From: Fasciola hepatica
Taxonomy: Eukaryota > Platyhelminthes > Trematoda > Plagiorchiida > Fasciolidae
Reading direction: 5' to 3'
Length of the DNA: 64,000 bases
NCBI GenBank assembly: GCA_948099385.1
Contig: CANUEZ040000129.1
Location: 7,818,501-7,882,500, forward strand
Position numbers and translations under genes: made by a program. Shown here in pieces: positions 1 through 12,089 of the stretch; the first letter of the stretch is position 1, and each line of letters opens with the position of its first letter. Under the pieces are notes generated by a model. It searched no databases. It was not told where the DNA came from and was given only the letters and a program-made list of their open reading frames with translations.

Positions 1-775
1 AGTCACGAGAAACTGCATAAAAATGACAGTACGATAAAATCATTCCGTGCACTTTGTGTGGTGGATAGCGTAGAAAACGAAAAGCTTGGAAAACGCAAGA
101 GCAATTTTGACATTTCGAAAGCTGTGAATTCCAGTAGGTTAGCTTGGACATAACGGGATCCATTGGATTACCTTGTACATCCATTTAAATGGATCCGTTT
201 GATTTACAAGGTGGAGTAGTTAGTTTGTTTGGTGTGATATGCCACTTTGTTACCAATGGGTAAAATGGGTCACGGGTATCTCAAGTGGGCTTCCACGGTT
301 GGTATTCATTGCGGGCTAGGATGCGCAAATTACCGATCGATGATTGGAAACACTCAATCGGCAACTCAGCTTTCCGTCAAGGAAGCCCGAGTTTTCAATA
401 AAATGTATTTCAACGGAATAGGGAGCCGACTGATTCGAAGGAAAGTATCCAGCTGCGAATCAAAAGGTGTTTGGTATATCAAGATAAAATGTGACCCGGG
501 TGAGTACAGCCATAAACAGAAAGCGAATAAAATGAACTCGGCAGTGATTTCTTTCTATTTAGGTCCATTACCACATCGCACAAATTCAATGAAATGTTGA
601 GATTCCTCTTGTCAATTGGTTTCACATGTATTTTCCAAATCTTGCTTATATCGATCAATCGGTTCACAATCTAGCAACATCCCAATCGCTTTGATGAACA
701 GAAAGACGAGGAGTCCGCCTAAACACCGTTTGTGGTTTGTGTTAGTTGGTTAGACCTCACAGAAATTGCCTACTA
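1..775. repeat. Diverged repeat, copy 1 (cut by window edge)
   Basis: This stretch matches 1871-2705 in the same orientation, beginning with the shared start AGTCACGAGAAACTGC and continuing to the shared block around 661-745 (2593-2680). Copies differ by scattered substitutions and indels, so the duplication is old. The two copies enclose about 1.1 kb that is not repeated, so they could be long terminal repeats of a decayed element or a tandem repeat. A 117-codon plus-strand frame at 247-600 is interrupted in the second copy, which argues against a real protein. Confidence 0.6.
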
Positions 776-1870
776 TTATGACATGAGGTACGGGAAATGA
801 TACTAGTTTATTGAATTACCTACATGTAGTTACCAAACCATCTCCTAAACATCCAGTGCGACAAAGGCATTCACTCAAACTTCCGGTACATCAAAATGGT
901 ATATTTTACGGTGAAGCTGTATGCAGTAATGGCAGACATTCTACGTTGTTTCAGAGAAAGTTATCAAACCAAAACACAATTAAAGTTTGTTATATTGAGA
1001 CTGGAATACTTATGTATATACTCAGTATCTGTTTGCGTCTTGAGTGGCGGCCAATAGACTATGAGGGCACCGACTGACACGTCACTGACAAGCAGCCCGT
1101 CTTTGTAGGTAGAGCAGAATAAAGGATACTACTTAATCGTTCGGTGTGTAGCGGCAGCCATCTTCTTTCATGTTTTTAACACGTCCATTGTTTAACTGTA
1201 CGTTGGCTATCAAGCACGGTTGCCATTTGATCGTTGCTCTAGCGCACGCTCTTACGCACACTCTCAAATACACGCTAACCACTCTCTCCCCCAAGGGGCT
1301 TCTTGTTCTCACTGGTCGCAAAGAATACCGTTCTGGGTAACAATCGTACTGTGCCGAACATTGGAGTAACTTGCAGGTGGTCCAAATAACACGAAGGACC
1401 GAAGAACACGTTTATTAGGGAAACTGCGAAGTTAGGTTTAGCTGTTATCGTGTCAGAACCGAGATCGGTTCGGAGTACATCAAGAAATCGATGCCAGATA
1501 TAAAATACTATGGTAAAAAAATTCTTCTTTAACACACTGTAGTCGAAGCCTTGGTAGGTTGTCGATATTTCAGCCACCACGGGTAACCATTTAAAAGACT
1601 GTTTACACAACCGATAGTAAGACCTTCGGTGCGACCATTTAAAGGATTTAAACATTTGGATGAATGGGGAGAACATAAAAATCCTGCTCCTTGTGAATAT
1701 ACCATCATTTCATTCAGCTAGTTCTCTGTAGTCTACTAAAGGATTACCATTTCTACCTCCCACTCGCAAGTCATTCATTCAGAGTGCATGGCGGCGAGAC
1801 AACTGGCCCTAGTATAGTGACGAAACTAGACATATACGCACACCGAATTTCACAATAGGACTCATACACA
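776..1870. other. Unique spacer between the two repeat copies
   Basis: No gene is recognised. Open frames exist on the minus strand (1275-1676) but show no motif or codon pattern I can place. If the flanking repeats are LTRs this would be the internal remnant of an element, but no gag, RT or integrase motif is visible. Confidence 0.35.
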
Positions 1871-2705
1871 GTCACGAGAAACTGCATAAAAATGACAGTA
1901 CGATAAAATCATTCCGTGCACTTTGTGTGGTGGCTAGCGTAGAAAACGAAAAGCTGGGAAAACGCAAGAGCAGTTTTGACATGTCAATAGCTGTGAATTC
2001 CAGTAGGTGTGCTTGGACATAACGGGATCCTCTAGATTACCTTGTACATCCACTTAAATGGATCCGTTCGATTTAGAAGGTGGAACGGTTGGTTTGTTTA
2101 GTGTGATATGCCACTTCGTTACCAATGGGTAAAATGGGTCACGGGTATTTCAAATGGGCTTCCACTGTTGTCATTTGTTGTGAGCTAGGATGAGCTAATT
2201 AACGATCGATAACCAGAGGCTCTGAGTCAGTGACTCAGCTTTCAGTCGAAGAAGCCCGAGTTTTCAATAAAATGTATTTCACCGGAATCAGGAGCCGACT
2301 GATTCGAAGAAAAGTATCCCACTTCGAATCAAAAGGTGGTTGATAAACCAACACAAATTATGTGATCCGAGTGAATACAGCGAAAAACAGAAAGAGAATA
2401 AAAGTGCACTAGGCCGTGAATTTGTGCTTTTAAGACCACTGCCACACGAAGAACAAATTTGTCCAACGGGACACTGTTTCGCCGTATAAAATGAAAATGA
2501 CTTTGCTCTTCACAGCTGTTCGAGGAGATTTTGAGACTTCTCTTGTCTATAGGTTCTACATGTTTCTTCCAAATCTTGCTTAAATCGACCAATCGGTTCA
2601 CAATCTAGCAACATCCCAATCGCTTTGATGTACAGAAAGATGAGGAGTCTGCCTAAATACCAATTGTGATTTATGTTAGCTGGTTAGCCCTCACACAGAT
2701 CATAA
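1871..2705. repeat. Diverged repeat, copy 2
   Basis: Second copy of the repeat at 1-775, same orientation. It is longer by about 60 bases because of an insertion around 2400-2510 (compare 540-590). Similarity stops near 2705 (near 775 in copy 1). Confidence 0.6.
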
Positions 2706-4010
2706 CCAAATATCAATTTTTCTTCAGGTCATCAGATTGTACTGATTCCGCTTGCGACCAAATCACTTTTCTGGCATAGCAATCTAGCTTACCTGGAATA
2801 CAACGTTAGAAACTCTTTCACCCCATTACAGAGTATCAATGATCTATCAGTCTGAATGTGAGAATCACAAGCTACCTGATTCACGCCAATCCGATTGTTT
2901 TCAGCTGATGACTTACTATAGTTGATATTCAGCTAGATTCATTCCGTTTGCGATGTCGTTTTGGATTACGACTCGACAGGAACCGACGCGACTAAAGCCA
3001 CTGAGGAGAGCAAACGGAGTATGCAAAGCGAATCATCGAGTACGTTTATTTAGTGAATGAATATGTGGAACAAGTTGTATTCGCCAAGACCGGATAGAGT
3101 AAGATAACGAAGATACCAATTTCAGGTGAACTAGAATTTCCGCGGAAATCATCTCTGGACTTCACCCAGGTCTTTGGAATGCTATATCAAAATATGCACG
3201 GTGTACTCGACGCCCTAAGTGCGTTTGTTGACTATTCCCTACTGCACCCTCTGTAGCAATGCCTATAAAATTCAGGTATGTCACTGTCCGTGAAAAAACT
3301 GACGATTTTATTGAAGTACGAGATGAGTGTGATGCATACGGTTGTGACGGCATGCACGTGCTACTTGATAAATTAGTGAGTAGTTGATTTCCCAAAACAC
3401 ATTTATGGACAATTAGGCATTGATGACGAACGCGACTTCGTCAGAAAGTCCAAAAGTAATAGGCTGAAGGAGAGCATTTAAATTACAAGACTGCACTCTC
3501 CTGCTGGATAATAACTACCTTCAAGTGAATTGGACTGCTGAAATGAATATAAGTATTTTTGGTACAAGTGAATAATTTTGATGACCTACGAAGTAGTAAT
3601 TATTGATATGCAATCTATTCACAAAGCACTTCTTTCGGCTTGTAAGTCTGTCCAGTTGTTTTCTTGACTGGTGATCCGTCATAGATATTGTCTGCTGAGA
3701 AGTAAACTGATAAGGGCAGGAAAAGTTAGGTAAACATGACAATTTGGTTGATTGCGAACAGAAAATCCAAGTATTTTTGCTCTATTCAGCCATATCTGAC
3801 AGCATTTGAAAAGTAGCTGAAATGTTACTGACCTGTGACTGAAGAAGCCCTTTTCAGGTTGGTCGATGGTTTGCGGAAAAAAGGCTACAGTCTTTCGGCG
3901 GATAACATTTTTCCCTGTTCTGAGCTCTCCCATAGATGCAACATAAGTACATATCATCTAATGGACACGGTAAATTGATATTTTGTGAAGCGAACTATTT
4001 ATTTTGAGTT
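2706..4010. other. Intergenic debris, no gene recognised
   Basis: Around 3160-3400 the plus strand has short open stretches broken by frame changes that could be a decayed coding remnant. Nothing here is assignable to a family. The rest is AT-rich sequence without visible structure. Confidence 0.3.
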
Positions 4011-4510
4011 ATGGAAAGTACAATTTCCGGAGCTCCACTCTGGTTACCCTCACCGGAACAATTTGCCATGGGTGATGATTTTGATTTGTGGAAGGCCAGA
4101 TTGCGCGTGCACATGGAGTTATGTTAATCAGCACCCCGTCAATGTACTCCGTTGTCCTTGATGGTTAACAACCCTCGCGAAGTAGTTTATCAAAGAATCC
4201 CGGAAGGTAACCTTAATAAAGAAAGTTTTGCAGTGTTGCGCACCATCCTGACACCCAAGAAAATATCGGAGAAAATTCCGTGACACATTCCGTGACCTTC
4301 TGCAAAACCGATGGAAACGGTGAGTCAGTATTCGAAAGCTTGCTGATTCCGATGCTTCGGTGCGAAGAACTCTGGTGCTGCACCTGCTTCATGGATGCTT
4401 CAAATCGGCAGCGATGAAAGGGGCGCTTGCATTCGACCCGCCAGCCACTTGGTTGTAAACTTTCTAGTTGGCGGCGAAGAAAGAAGAAGCCTGTGAAATT
4501 TAGTCAGTCA
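4011..4510 (+). pseudogene. gag: Ty3/Gypsy gag remnant
   Basis: From the ATG at 4011 the plus strand reads a start typical of flatworm Gypsy Gag proteins, including GAPLWLPSPEQFAMGDDFDL followed by WKARLR. It is stopped by TAA near 4122. Gag-like coding continues in pieces with frame changes, for example VRRTLVLHLL near 4360 and AAMKGALAF near 4410, a pattern seen in Gag capsid regions. Several stops and shifts make it non-functional. Its place upstream of protease and RT remnants on the same strand supports one decayed element. Confidence 0.55.
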
Positions 4511-5765
4511 GATTATGAAATTCCCACGCCGAACCAAATCTCGACCGACTGCCGTTGTTTTCCACATGCCATTTTCTACCTAACTTTGAAGACTATCTCC
4601 ATTGTTTTTACCACCAAACGTGTTTGGCTTCGGGTACGCAAGTTGGATCAAACAGATTGCACTTGTATTCGACCCGCCTCTACTTCCATGTGCTTATTTG
4701 CTTATCGATTCCCACTGCGTCACTTATTTTCATACGTTTCTGTGACAGTAGGAATAGATGTTACCTACCTTTAACCTGTACATGTTCTTGGCCCGTTGTT
4801 GATCTTACCTTCTGACGTTGCTTCCCCATAACGTATGGCTGTAACCAATCACTGTTTACACATCCTTTTGTCCTGCCGTGCTCTCCCGTTCAATGATCCA
4901 CGGACTCCTCCAATTGCTGTCTACTTAATCAAACTCCTGTCGTATGGCTTACCCCCCCCCCTCCCCCAAGCTGTTTGTTCAATGGTTCTCTATGTTGTCC
5001 GTTCCATCAGGGTCATATTCACCCTGCCCACCCCCCACCCCCCGCGTTGTGTCCCATGACCTGAACTGCCTTCGCACGCTGTCACCGACTACTGATCCTG
5101 ATTGATCATTCTTTCTCACCTGTCTCATATAACGGCTTGCACCTTGTTTATAATACCACTTCGCTCTCCACCCTGCCTGCGTGCACCTGGGACCTCATTT
5201 TACGGGTGATTTGATCTCCAATGGCTGATATGCACATTGTGGTCCGAAAGTCTACAAGTTGAGGTATGTATTCATTACCGTTTGACTGTTACCGATTGCC
5301 GACTCGCCTTATATGAATTTGGGTTTCAGGTTCGTGTTCTGCGAGTCTGTTGGCCACGGTGCAGCTGTTCACTTGCAGCCGATTGGACCCAAGAACCTGA
5401 TCTGTCTCGTGACAGGTATAATCATTACCAGCAACCCGGAAGCTCGCCTACAAGGCTGTAACAGAACAAGAGATACAGACTGCTCCACACAAGACAGGAA
5501 GATGACCACGACGCAATCAACAATGGGAGTCAAACTAGATTACCAGTGAACACAAGAACACCATCAGTAATTCATCTTGTTTCGGCTCTGTGCTGTTTAT
5601 CACCACGGTTTTTGGCCAAAATACGTGAAAGGGATACCGTTTACTATTATAGTTGATGTTGGGTTTGTGTGTACACTGTTCAGAGCGACCCCAGCAGTAA
5701 CCACGGCAGATAATGTCCCCCGCTCTTGTTGACCACAACAACCAGATCACAAGCCGGGGTGGCGA
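4511..5765. other. Unassigned part of the decayed Gypsy element or an insertion
   Basis: The stretch separates gag from the protease and RT remnants. It contains C-rich runs near 4953-4975 and 5030-5045 and short open frames such as 5313-5549. No CCHC zinc knuckle or protease active-site motif (DTG/DSG) could be read. It may include an inserted element, but no terminal repeats were seen. Confidence 0.3.
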
Positions 5766-6560
5766 TTCGAATAAGCCACGAGAAAGTAGCTCATGAGGCA
5801 GTAGTTGTAAAGCAGTTGCAATGGAAGGTCGTCATGGGAATAGACTTCGTAACTTGATTTCAATGTACCATAGAAATGAATACGGGGATACTGAAAATGG
5901 AAGAGGAGCAAATTCAGTGGCAACTGTCACTAGAAATGTCCCTGATAAATTCGAAGTTCGTTTGGTATATGAGATCTTACAGCCTGCTTCAGGATAAATA
6001 AATCAGCCAATGAGTACATCCGAATTTATCTCTGAGCAAGGGCATGCAGATCTAACACAACATTTAGAGAGCAATCAAGAGGTAGTTGTCTGTTCGGAAA
6101 CATAAATAGGACGCACCCAAATGGTGAAGCATCACACTGACACGGACATGCTGCACCCATCAGGCCACCGGTGAAGCGCGTTCCAGATCATTAGCAAAGC
6201 AAAGCGGATGAGATAATCAAAAATGTGCATCAGAACCACGTCATCTCTTTGTTGGCTTTACAGTGGGATTGCCCCGTTTGTAATCATAAAGAAAAAAGAC
6301 GGAGGTTCGAGGCTGTGCGTAGACTACAGACGATGGGAGGCAGTCACGGAAACGGTATTTTTCCTATTTGTTACACTGACGAAAGATCACGGGCCATTGC
6401 TGGATCAACATACTTTTTCATCCTGAACTTAGCATCGGGGCACTGGTGGTTAGAAGTTAGTTTGGAGGACCGGGAAAAAACAGCTCTTGTGATTCCGGTG
6501 GTTCATACCATGCCCTTCAGTTCTCTTAGCTCTACCGCCACCTAACAAATGCTTATACGG
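5766..6560 (+). pseudogene. pol: Ty3/Gypsy protease end and reverse transcriptase start, decayed
   Basis: Near 5835-5935 the plus strand reads MGIDF followed, after a stop, by a Cys-Thr-Ile hydrophobic stretch that matches the C-terminal part of retropepsins. From about 6265 it reads APFVIIKKKDGGSRLCVDYR, the first conserved block of Ty3/Gypsy RT, then after a frame change LNLASGHWWLEVSLEDREKT near 6425-6480, the second block containing the usual DLASGY region, here NLASGH with the catalytic Asp replaced by Asn. Multiple frame changes show the enzyme is dead. Confidence 0.75.
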
Positions 6561-7330
6561 AAAGAACTGGGTGATTTGACAATAGGAGCATGACTGGCTC
6601 ACCTGGAAGACTCGTAGAGCACAGCCATATATTCCTGGAACACACCGAGACGATTGGTGTCGTATTTCAGAGACTACAGGCAGCAGACTCAAAGTTGAAA
6701 CCGAGTAAGTGTCGCTTCTTTGGATCTCAGGTTTCTTAGCTGCAGCACATTATGACTCACGAAGGAGCTCACACGGATCCCGAAAAGATAATGCAAATAT
6801 AGCAATGGCTAACTCAACATGATGAATGAAGTGCATGATTTCATAGGACTAGAGTCAAAATATCAAGGGTTTTTGCATGACTTTGCCGGAATCGCTGCTC
6901 CTGCGCATCTTTTGACGGAAAAAGAGTCGATTCAAGTGGACAGAATAATGCGAGATCATCTTTCAATCCCTCTGAGAAGCACTTATCAGTCCTCCCATTG
7001 GAATATTTCTCCGAAGGTCGAACCGTTTATTCTGGATACGGACACTTTTGAGGCGGGAATAGGTGCTTTACTGTCTGAGAAACTAAACAGAGCAGAATGG
7101 GTGATTGAATACGACAGCCGGGGAATTATTGCACCAACCTTGAGGAAATGCTGGGGTTGGTTTATTTCTCATCATACTTCCGTCATTACTTGTCCGGGGA
7201 ACCTTATATCGTTAGAACCTAGCACCTCGCATTAGTTTGGTTACAGTGGTTTAAGGAAGCTACGGACAGAGTCACTAGATGGCGAGTGAAACTACGAGAA
7301 TAACAATTTCATTATATTCACAGGCCAGGA
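6561..7330 (+). pseudogene. pol: Ty3/Gypsy RT end and RNase H, decayed
   Basis: The frame from 6819 reads VHDFIGLESKYQGFLHDFAG and then IAAPAHLLTEKE, which corresponds to the thumb/connection block of Gypsy RT. It is followed by FILDTDTFEAGIGALLSEKL near 7020-7085, the start of RNase H with the catalytic DTD region. A frame change near 7200 leads to LREYNFIIFTGQ near 7285-7325, matching the end of Gypsy RNase H. The YxDD box was not found intact between 6545 and 6819. Confidence 0.75.
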
Positions 7331-8680
7331 GTCCACCATCAGCGGTGGTCTTTAGACCACATGAACAGTGTTCGACACGTCGGTGTGGCTACAGTGACAT
7401 GAAAACTTTCGCATTTCTCAGAATAGGAAAAGCGAAAATCGACTATTCCGGAGCTCGAACTGATAAACCGGCAACTGACCAGAAAGGGCCAGAAGCCTGC
7501 ACGTGAATACATGACAGGTTGTTGGTGGTAGTGATTACGTGTCTGTGGAATTTGAGGGAGTACCTACTGCCATTAGATAGACTAACGTACATCCAACGCG
7601 GCCCAACTTATACCCGATGGAAAGGATTTTGGTCCAGTAATTGAATGACTGGCAGATAAACGAACATACAAGTCCCAAGATGGAGAACACCGACTCGCTT
7701 TACTACGTGTACCAGAGGAAAGATTGTCAAACAATAACAAAACACCTCAAATTGTGAACAAACCGAACACAGAACCAGTACAGTCGAGAAAGGTTCCAAG
7801 ACACCCAAGCAACAACTGATAGAAAACGTTCGAGATAGCAATGCAGTAACGAGTCAAATAGCTTGCGTAATGGGTCCTTATTTATGGGGGCCTTTCGGTC
7901 AATCAACGAACAGAAGAGAGATAATGATTATAGGTAACACACACGCACAAGCGCGGGTGAAGAACAAGCGGCATAATGTGGTTATCAGAAAGAGCGAGAT
8001 CAGCGGGAGACGGCCAAGTGCAGTCGTATACACGGATAAGAGAAATGGCGGGGGGGGGGGTGGTAGGAAGGTTACGTAAATGATAAACTCGAACAGATGC
8101 GAACAATAGTTAGGGTCATGGAGATTGTGGTCCATCTACACTTGTTATCCAGACAAGACTGAACAGAGCTGAGTGACACAGCATGACTGAACAACAATGG
8201 TTACTCGGTTGAGGAGGCCAAGGGTATGATCGGCATGGAATTTAGCGGTAACAATGCATGAAAGAGAAGCAAATAGTTTGGTCGATAGAAGACAAATTTA
8301 GTTTAGGGGGCGTGGGCCCTGGGTTGAACTAACCTAACGCAGATCCTCGATGTGGCGAGCTGAATTTCTCTGTCCAAGTTCAATAAATCTTTACACTCGG
8401 CGATGAGCGGTGCTGCAAACAGTGGTCCTAATCGTACTTTCGGTTATACACAGGGAGCTGGGTCACGGTTGACAACGAAAGATACTAGCGGTTATCCCCC
8501 TAACGTTATGGTGGCCACATCAAAATCGAGATGTCATCCATTTTTGACACAAACCCCCGAAGTCTTCAGTTTTAACCACCAAGAACGGCAAACCGAGCCC
8601 CACTATTACCTGTGCCTGTGAGCTACCCAATTGAGTGACTAAACATCGAACTCATCGTCCCATTACTGGGAACTAGAAGA
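7331..8680. other. Spacer inside the decayed Gypsy element, possibly an inserted LTR
   Basis: This interval separates RNase H from integrase remnants and is longer than expected, suggesting an insertion. It contains a G run (GGGGGGGGGG at about 8048-8058) and an AATAAA signal near 8383 followed by a short tail, which could be the R/U5 part of an LTR. No matching partner LTR was found in the window, so this stays tentative. Confidence 0.3.
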
Positions 8681-8683
8681 GAA

Positions 8684-9120
8684 AATGGCTGTTATAGTCA
8701 CGGTATATTATTTGACTGAATAGTGTGAAATTGAACCTCTTGAAAGGAATGACGCTGGAACCGTTGATCAGACAATTGTTAGCGGTTGCATTACGAGATG
8801 GGGTGCACCACTATTAATCCATGCCGATCAAAAGTCCAACTTCCAGAGTCGAGCAATGACTGACCTCTGTCAACTTTTGGGCATGAAAGCAATGGATTAC
8901 TTAAAAGGACTAACCGAACACTAAAATATTCCCACGCTGGTCTTTTCCGCCAAAAGTGGCATGCAACTGTGAGATGTAATACTGCTTCCATTGATCTTCG
9001 GTCCAGAATCCTACTGACCAATAAGCTCATTTTAAGATAGCCGGACGAGATACTCCACTGCCGCCCGACATCCGGTTCTGGATTGTTTCGCCCGACTTTG
9101 AAACTGCGTCCGGTCACGGC
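8684..9120 (+). pseudogene. pol: Ty3/Gypsy integrase core, decayed
   Basis: From 8684 the frame reads MAVIVTVYYLTE, a stop, then further coding leading to WGAPLLIHADQKSNFQSRAM near 8799-8858. This matches the retroviral-type integrase core, in which the Asp of the HxDQ motif is the second catalytic acid. The reading continues to LCQLLGMKAM. After about 8925 the frame is lost. The element is therefore gag-PR-RT-RH-IN in order on the plus strand, diagnostic of Ty3/Gypsy rather than Copia, and is not functional. Confidence 0.75.
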
Positions 9121-9479
9121 TTATCAGCTACGCGTGATGAGTTCGAATGTTCACACTCTGAGAAAAAGTGAGCTGCCTCATCCACCGTGAATCTACCGGA
9201 GGTGCCGTTCTGTAATCCACAGGCCTGTGACCACTGTGAAAATGCAAGTCGCCTTGGAGAACGTTGAATAACAAAATCCTCAGATTTCTACTATGAAGTT
9301 GGTGCAACAACTTTTCATAAATGCTCCTTCTGCGAGACGTGTTTTAGAAGCCCCATGTTTTTAACCTTTCAATTTCCATGAGGATATTGCATTGACAGAC
9401 AGTGTTGGTGAGAAACGTGTCTTCCTGTGAGTAGTTTGTTGAATCAATGGAAAGGCGACACATTTTTATGTGAAGACAT

Positions 9480-9640
9480 CGTTTCTGCAGACGAAGCTGC
9501 ATTTTACCTTCATGGCAGGGTAAATCGCGAAAATCTATTCTTCTGAATACGAAAAATTCGCGAGTTGTAGCAAACACGCATCACTGTTTCAGCCCGAAGT
9601 ATTAGTGTGGTACTACCCTTATTGCGGTCACAAGTATCTT
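9480..9640 (+). pseudogene. Fragment of a DDE transposase (Tc1/mariner-like)
   Basis: The plus strand near 9485-9545 reads ADEAAFYLHGRVNRENLFF, then after a frame change NSRVV followed by HHCFSPKY, a stop and CGTT up to about 9625. This order matches the DEAxFxLxGxVNxxNxRxW ... NPRVV ... SPK ... WCG pattern of Tc1/mariner-superfamily transposases. Only about 50 residues are left, with stops and a frame change. No terminal inverted repeats were seen. Confidence 0.5.
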
Positions 9641-10289
9641 ATCAAAAGGGTTCACAATAGCCTGGAGGTGTTCGAGAAGACAATGGCGCATTTGAATTCG
9701 TATAAATTGTTTTCTCCATTATCCAAGTATAGGTGCAGATCACACTGATTTAACTTCCTTCTTTGTTGAATGGTGGTTACTTTAAGAAGTAATTTCAAGA
9801 AGCTAGTTCGCATCGTTCCTTGGACCCCCATTAGCAGCGAGACTGCTCTATTCATTAGACTATAAATGATTGCGGTGAACAAAAGTCAGTCTACTTGGTT
9901 TGCCTGACCAAGTGAAAACTGCGGTGGCCATACAAAAGACCCGAAGAAATCAGAAACCATTTCGGTTTTCCAGATTCAAATGGGTATTGGGCGGTTTTCA
10001 CATGATGATGTAACACTAAGTGAGCCGTGTGTTTTATTATCGAGTCCGTGAGTTTTATTATCGACTACGTGTATGCGACAAACAAGCGTATTCAGCAACA
10101 GTGCATCGTTGTGTTGATGTTGAGGGATTTCAGATTTTCGTTTTTCATCGCTCAATAACAGTTTCTCTTAGTTCCCGGAAAAACCCCAGCGGACAGTTTA
10201 GGAGAACATAGCTTAGGGAAAAAGCTGGTTTTTGTGGTTCATACTTATGCCATTGCAATAAAAATACTACCACAAGTCAAGGGATTGGA
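9641..10289. other. Spacer before the Penelope-like array
   Basis: No gene recognised. It ends at 10289 in GGGATTGGAC, directly abutting the first 3983-base unit, which begins CAATTAGACAATAGG. Confidence 0.4.
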
Positions 10290-10608
10290 CCAATTAGACA
10301 ATAGGAATGATATACAATAATGGTAACAAAAAATTGGAGATGATTGTAATTGGGGCTTAAATCAACATAGATGGGGATTGTTTCTCAAGTGTTATGTCTG
10401 AGTTCATCTCGCCTACGGCCTGTTGTAGGGTTGACGATGGGCCCGGGGCATCTTGAGATCAGACACAAATTGTTTTTCAGCCCTCTGATGGGGTTTTTGG
10501 GGTGGATGCCAGCAGCCGCAGCTGTGGCTTGTATGCGACATTTGGTCGGTCTTGATTACCGATCTCGAACCTTAAAATGGGGACAAAAAGCCCAAGTCAT
10601 ATTTCCTA

Positions 10609-10824
10609 CGTGAATATAAATTCAGCAAGGTGCGAAACCACCGCGCTAGTGAGTGACTTAACTGCTCCAGTATTTAACCACGCAGCGTGGTGTTCGCGGA
10701 TGCTTTCAGACAAAGACATGGTCGTGCGACCGATATACATTGTTCCACAGGAACAAGCGAATGAATAGACGCAGAGTGAGGCTGCAGAGTCAAGCACTTG
10801 GTCTTTCAGCTGCAGACGCACTAC
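10609..10824 (-). pseudogene. Opposite-strand GIY-YIG endonuclease relic, unit 1
   Basis: On the minus strand the sequence reads CVYSFACSCGTMYIGRT with a Ser/Arg-rich helix after it. This is the N-terminal half of the PLE-type GIY-YIG endonuclease, comparable to YQFTCSCGDTYIGRT in the plus-strand endonuclease of the same unit. It stops at 10606, before the catalytic Arg and Glu blocks, so it is a fragment. The residues differ clearly from the plus-strand copy, so it comes from a different PLE lineage. Confidence 0.7.
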
Positions 10825-10959
10825 TAACGGGGATTCGAACAAACCCTGGAACGAATGGAAGGAGAAAATCCGATGAAATTCGTGGTGGAAAAAAGCCAGT
10901 GTATGTATCTGTGTCACTCTCAGGTGACACATTGGCAGAGGATGTACACAGAAGATAGT

Positions 10960-11998
10960 CGTGATTAATCAGCAAGACGTTCTACGCAGGTCAGCTCTGC
11001 GGTAATTAACCTTTTGTCATTATTGTCTGGTTTTTCCGTTTGTACAGTTTGAGCGTAAACTTATAGTATATTTTGGGTCTTCTAAGACTATCACATATTG
11101 AAACCTAAAATTCAATCATTGTATCACTACACTAGACAAACAGTCAGCCCACGGTTTTTTGAATGTCAACCCCAAGTCACATAGCACACATCAAACTTTA
11201 AATGGTAGAAACCTATTGTTTGCACGCTGAATAGCTACTTCGGCTTGTGTGGGGTGCCATGACACTGCATTCACTTTTGGCCATCGTCATCTTTATTGCC
11301 ACTTCATGCATGAACTTTGTTTTGCTGCTCCATACCAAACTGCTCCTGGTTCGACCGCCAAAATGACGCACACTCTTGTGAGTCCTCCTTGACCGTTTCT
11401 CGCTCTGTACTCTTTGCTCTGCAGGTTCGTATAAACATCTCTGTGGCTTGCAACTTTGGTTTTCTGACTACCAGTGAAGCACCGTTCTATTCGTCATTGT
11501 AATTATCAACAGCGTTGGTGAGCCATTCGTCTCGTTGGACCAGCGCGCTAAATGAGGAGAATATAAACAAGGATTTTCCGTTGCAAACAAACTGCGAAGC
11601 ATGTCTAAGAAGGATAAAAGAGCTGCACAATGCTTCCAAGGTATCAAATGGTCAGTTGTACGTTGATATTTCATGACGTAGCATCAATAAAGGAGAAATC
11701 CGATTTCTTATAACTCACACTTGGTGGTTTAAAAAGCAATGAGGCGGCTGTTGTATCTGGTTAATTCCCGTCTTTGGTGATCGTTTGTTTAAAAAGAACC
11801 CATCTAAGAGGCTCTGATCATATTGAGTTCTTCAGTTTTTGATGGCATCGGGTCCGGACTTCATTAGCACAACTATCATGTGAGATCTAATTTGAAGATC
11901 ATAATGGTAGAAGGTTCGATGCCATGTCCTCTTTCTAGTCTCACTTTGATTGTGCTTTGCACGGAGAACTGTGATATACATAACAATAACACCAAGAT
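10960..11998. other. Unassigned part of the PLE unit
   Basis: No family recognised. It contains small open frames on both strands (for example 11317-11502 plus) without motifs. By position it could be pseudo-LTR sequence. The same content recurs in the other three units at +3983, +7966 and +11949. Confidence 0.35.
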
Positions 11999-12083
11999 AG
12001 ATAGAAGACATAAATTGCGAGATGCAAGCATTTCTTTTAATCTTCTCAGTCGCGTACGTAAAACATGTGATTTCGTGTTCAAA
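11999..12083. repeat. Inverted repeat arm 1 in PLE unit 1
   Basis: An 85-base segment just upstream of the recognisable RT is repeated in inverted orientation at 13689-13773, with about four mismatches. Both arms can be read as the peptide RVRKTCDFVFKR in their respective strands. Confidence 0.85.
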
Positions 12084-12089
12084 CGACAC

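Noticed and set aside
11880..12089. Start of the 361-residue frame as the true RT N-terminus
   Set aside because: The part before about 12084 is the inverted-repeat segment, and the recognisable RT homology begins after it; the frame is a chance fusion.
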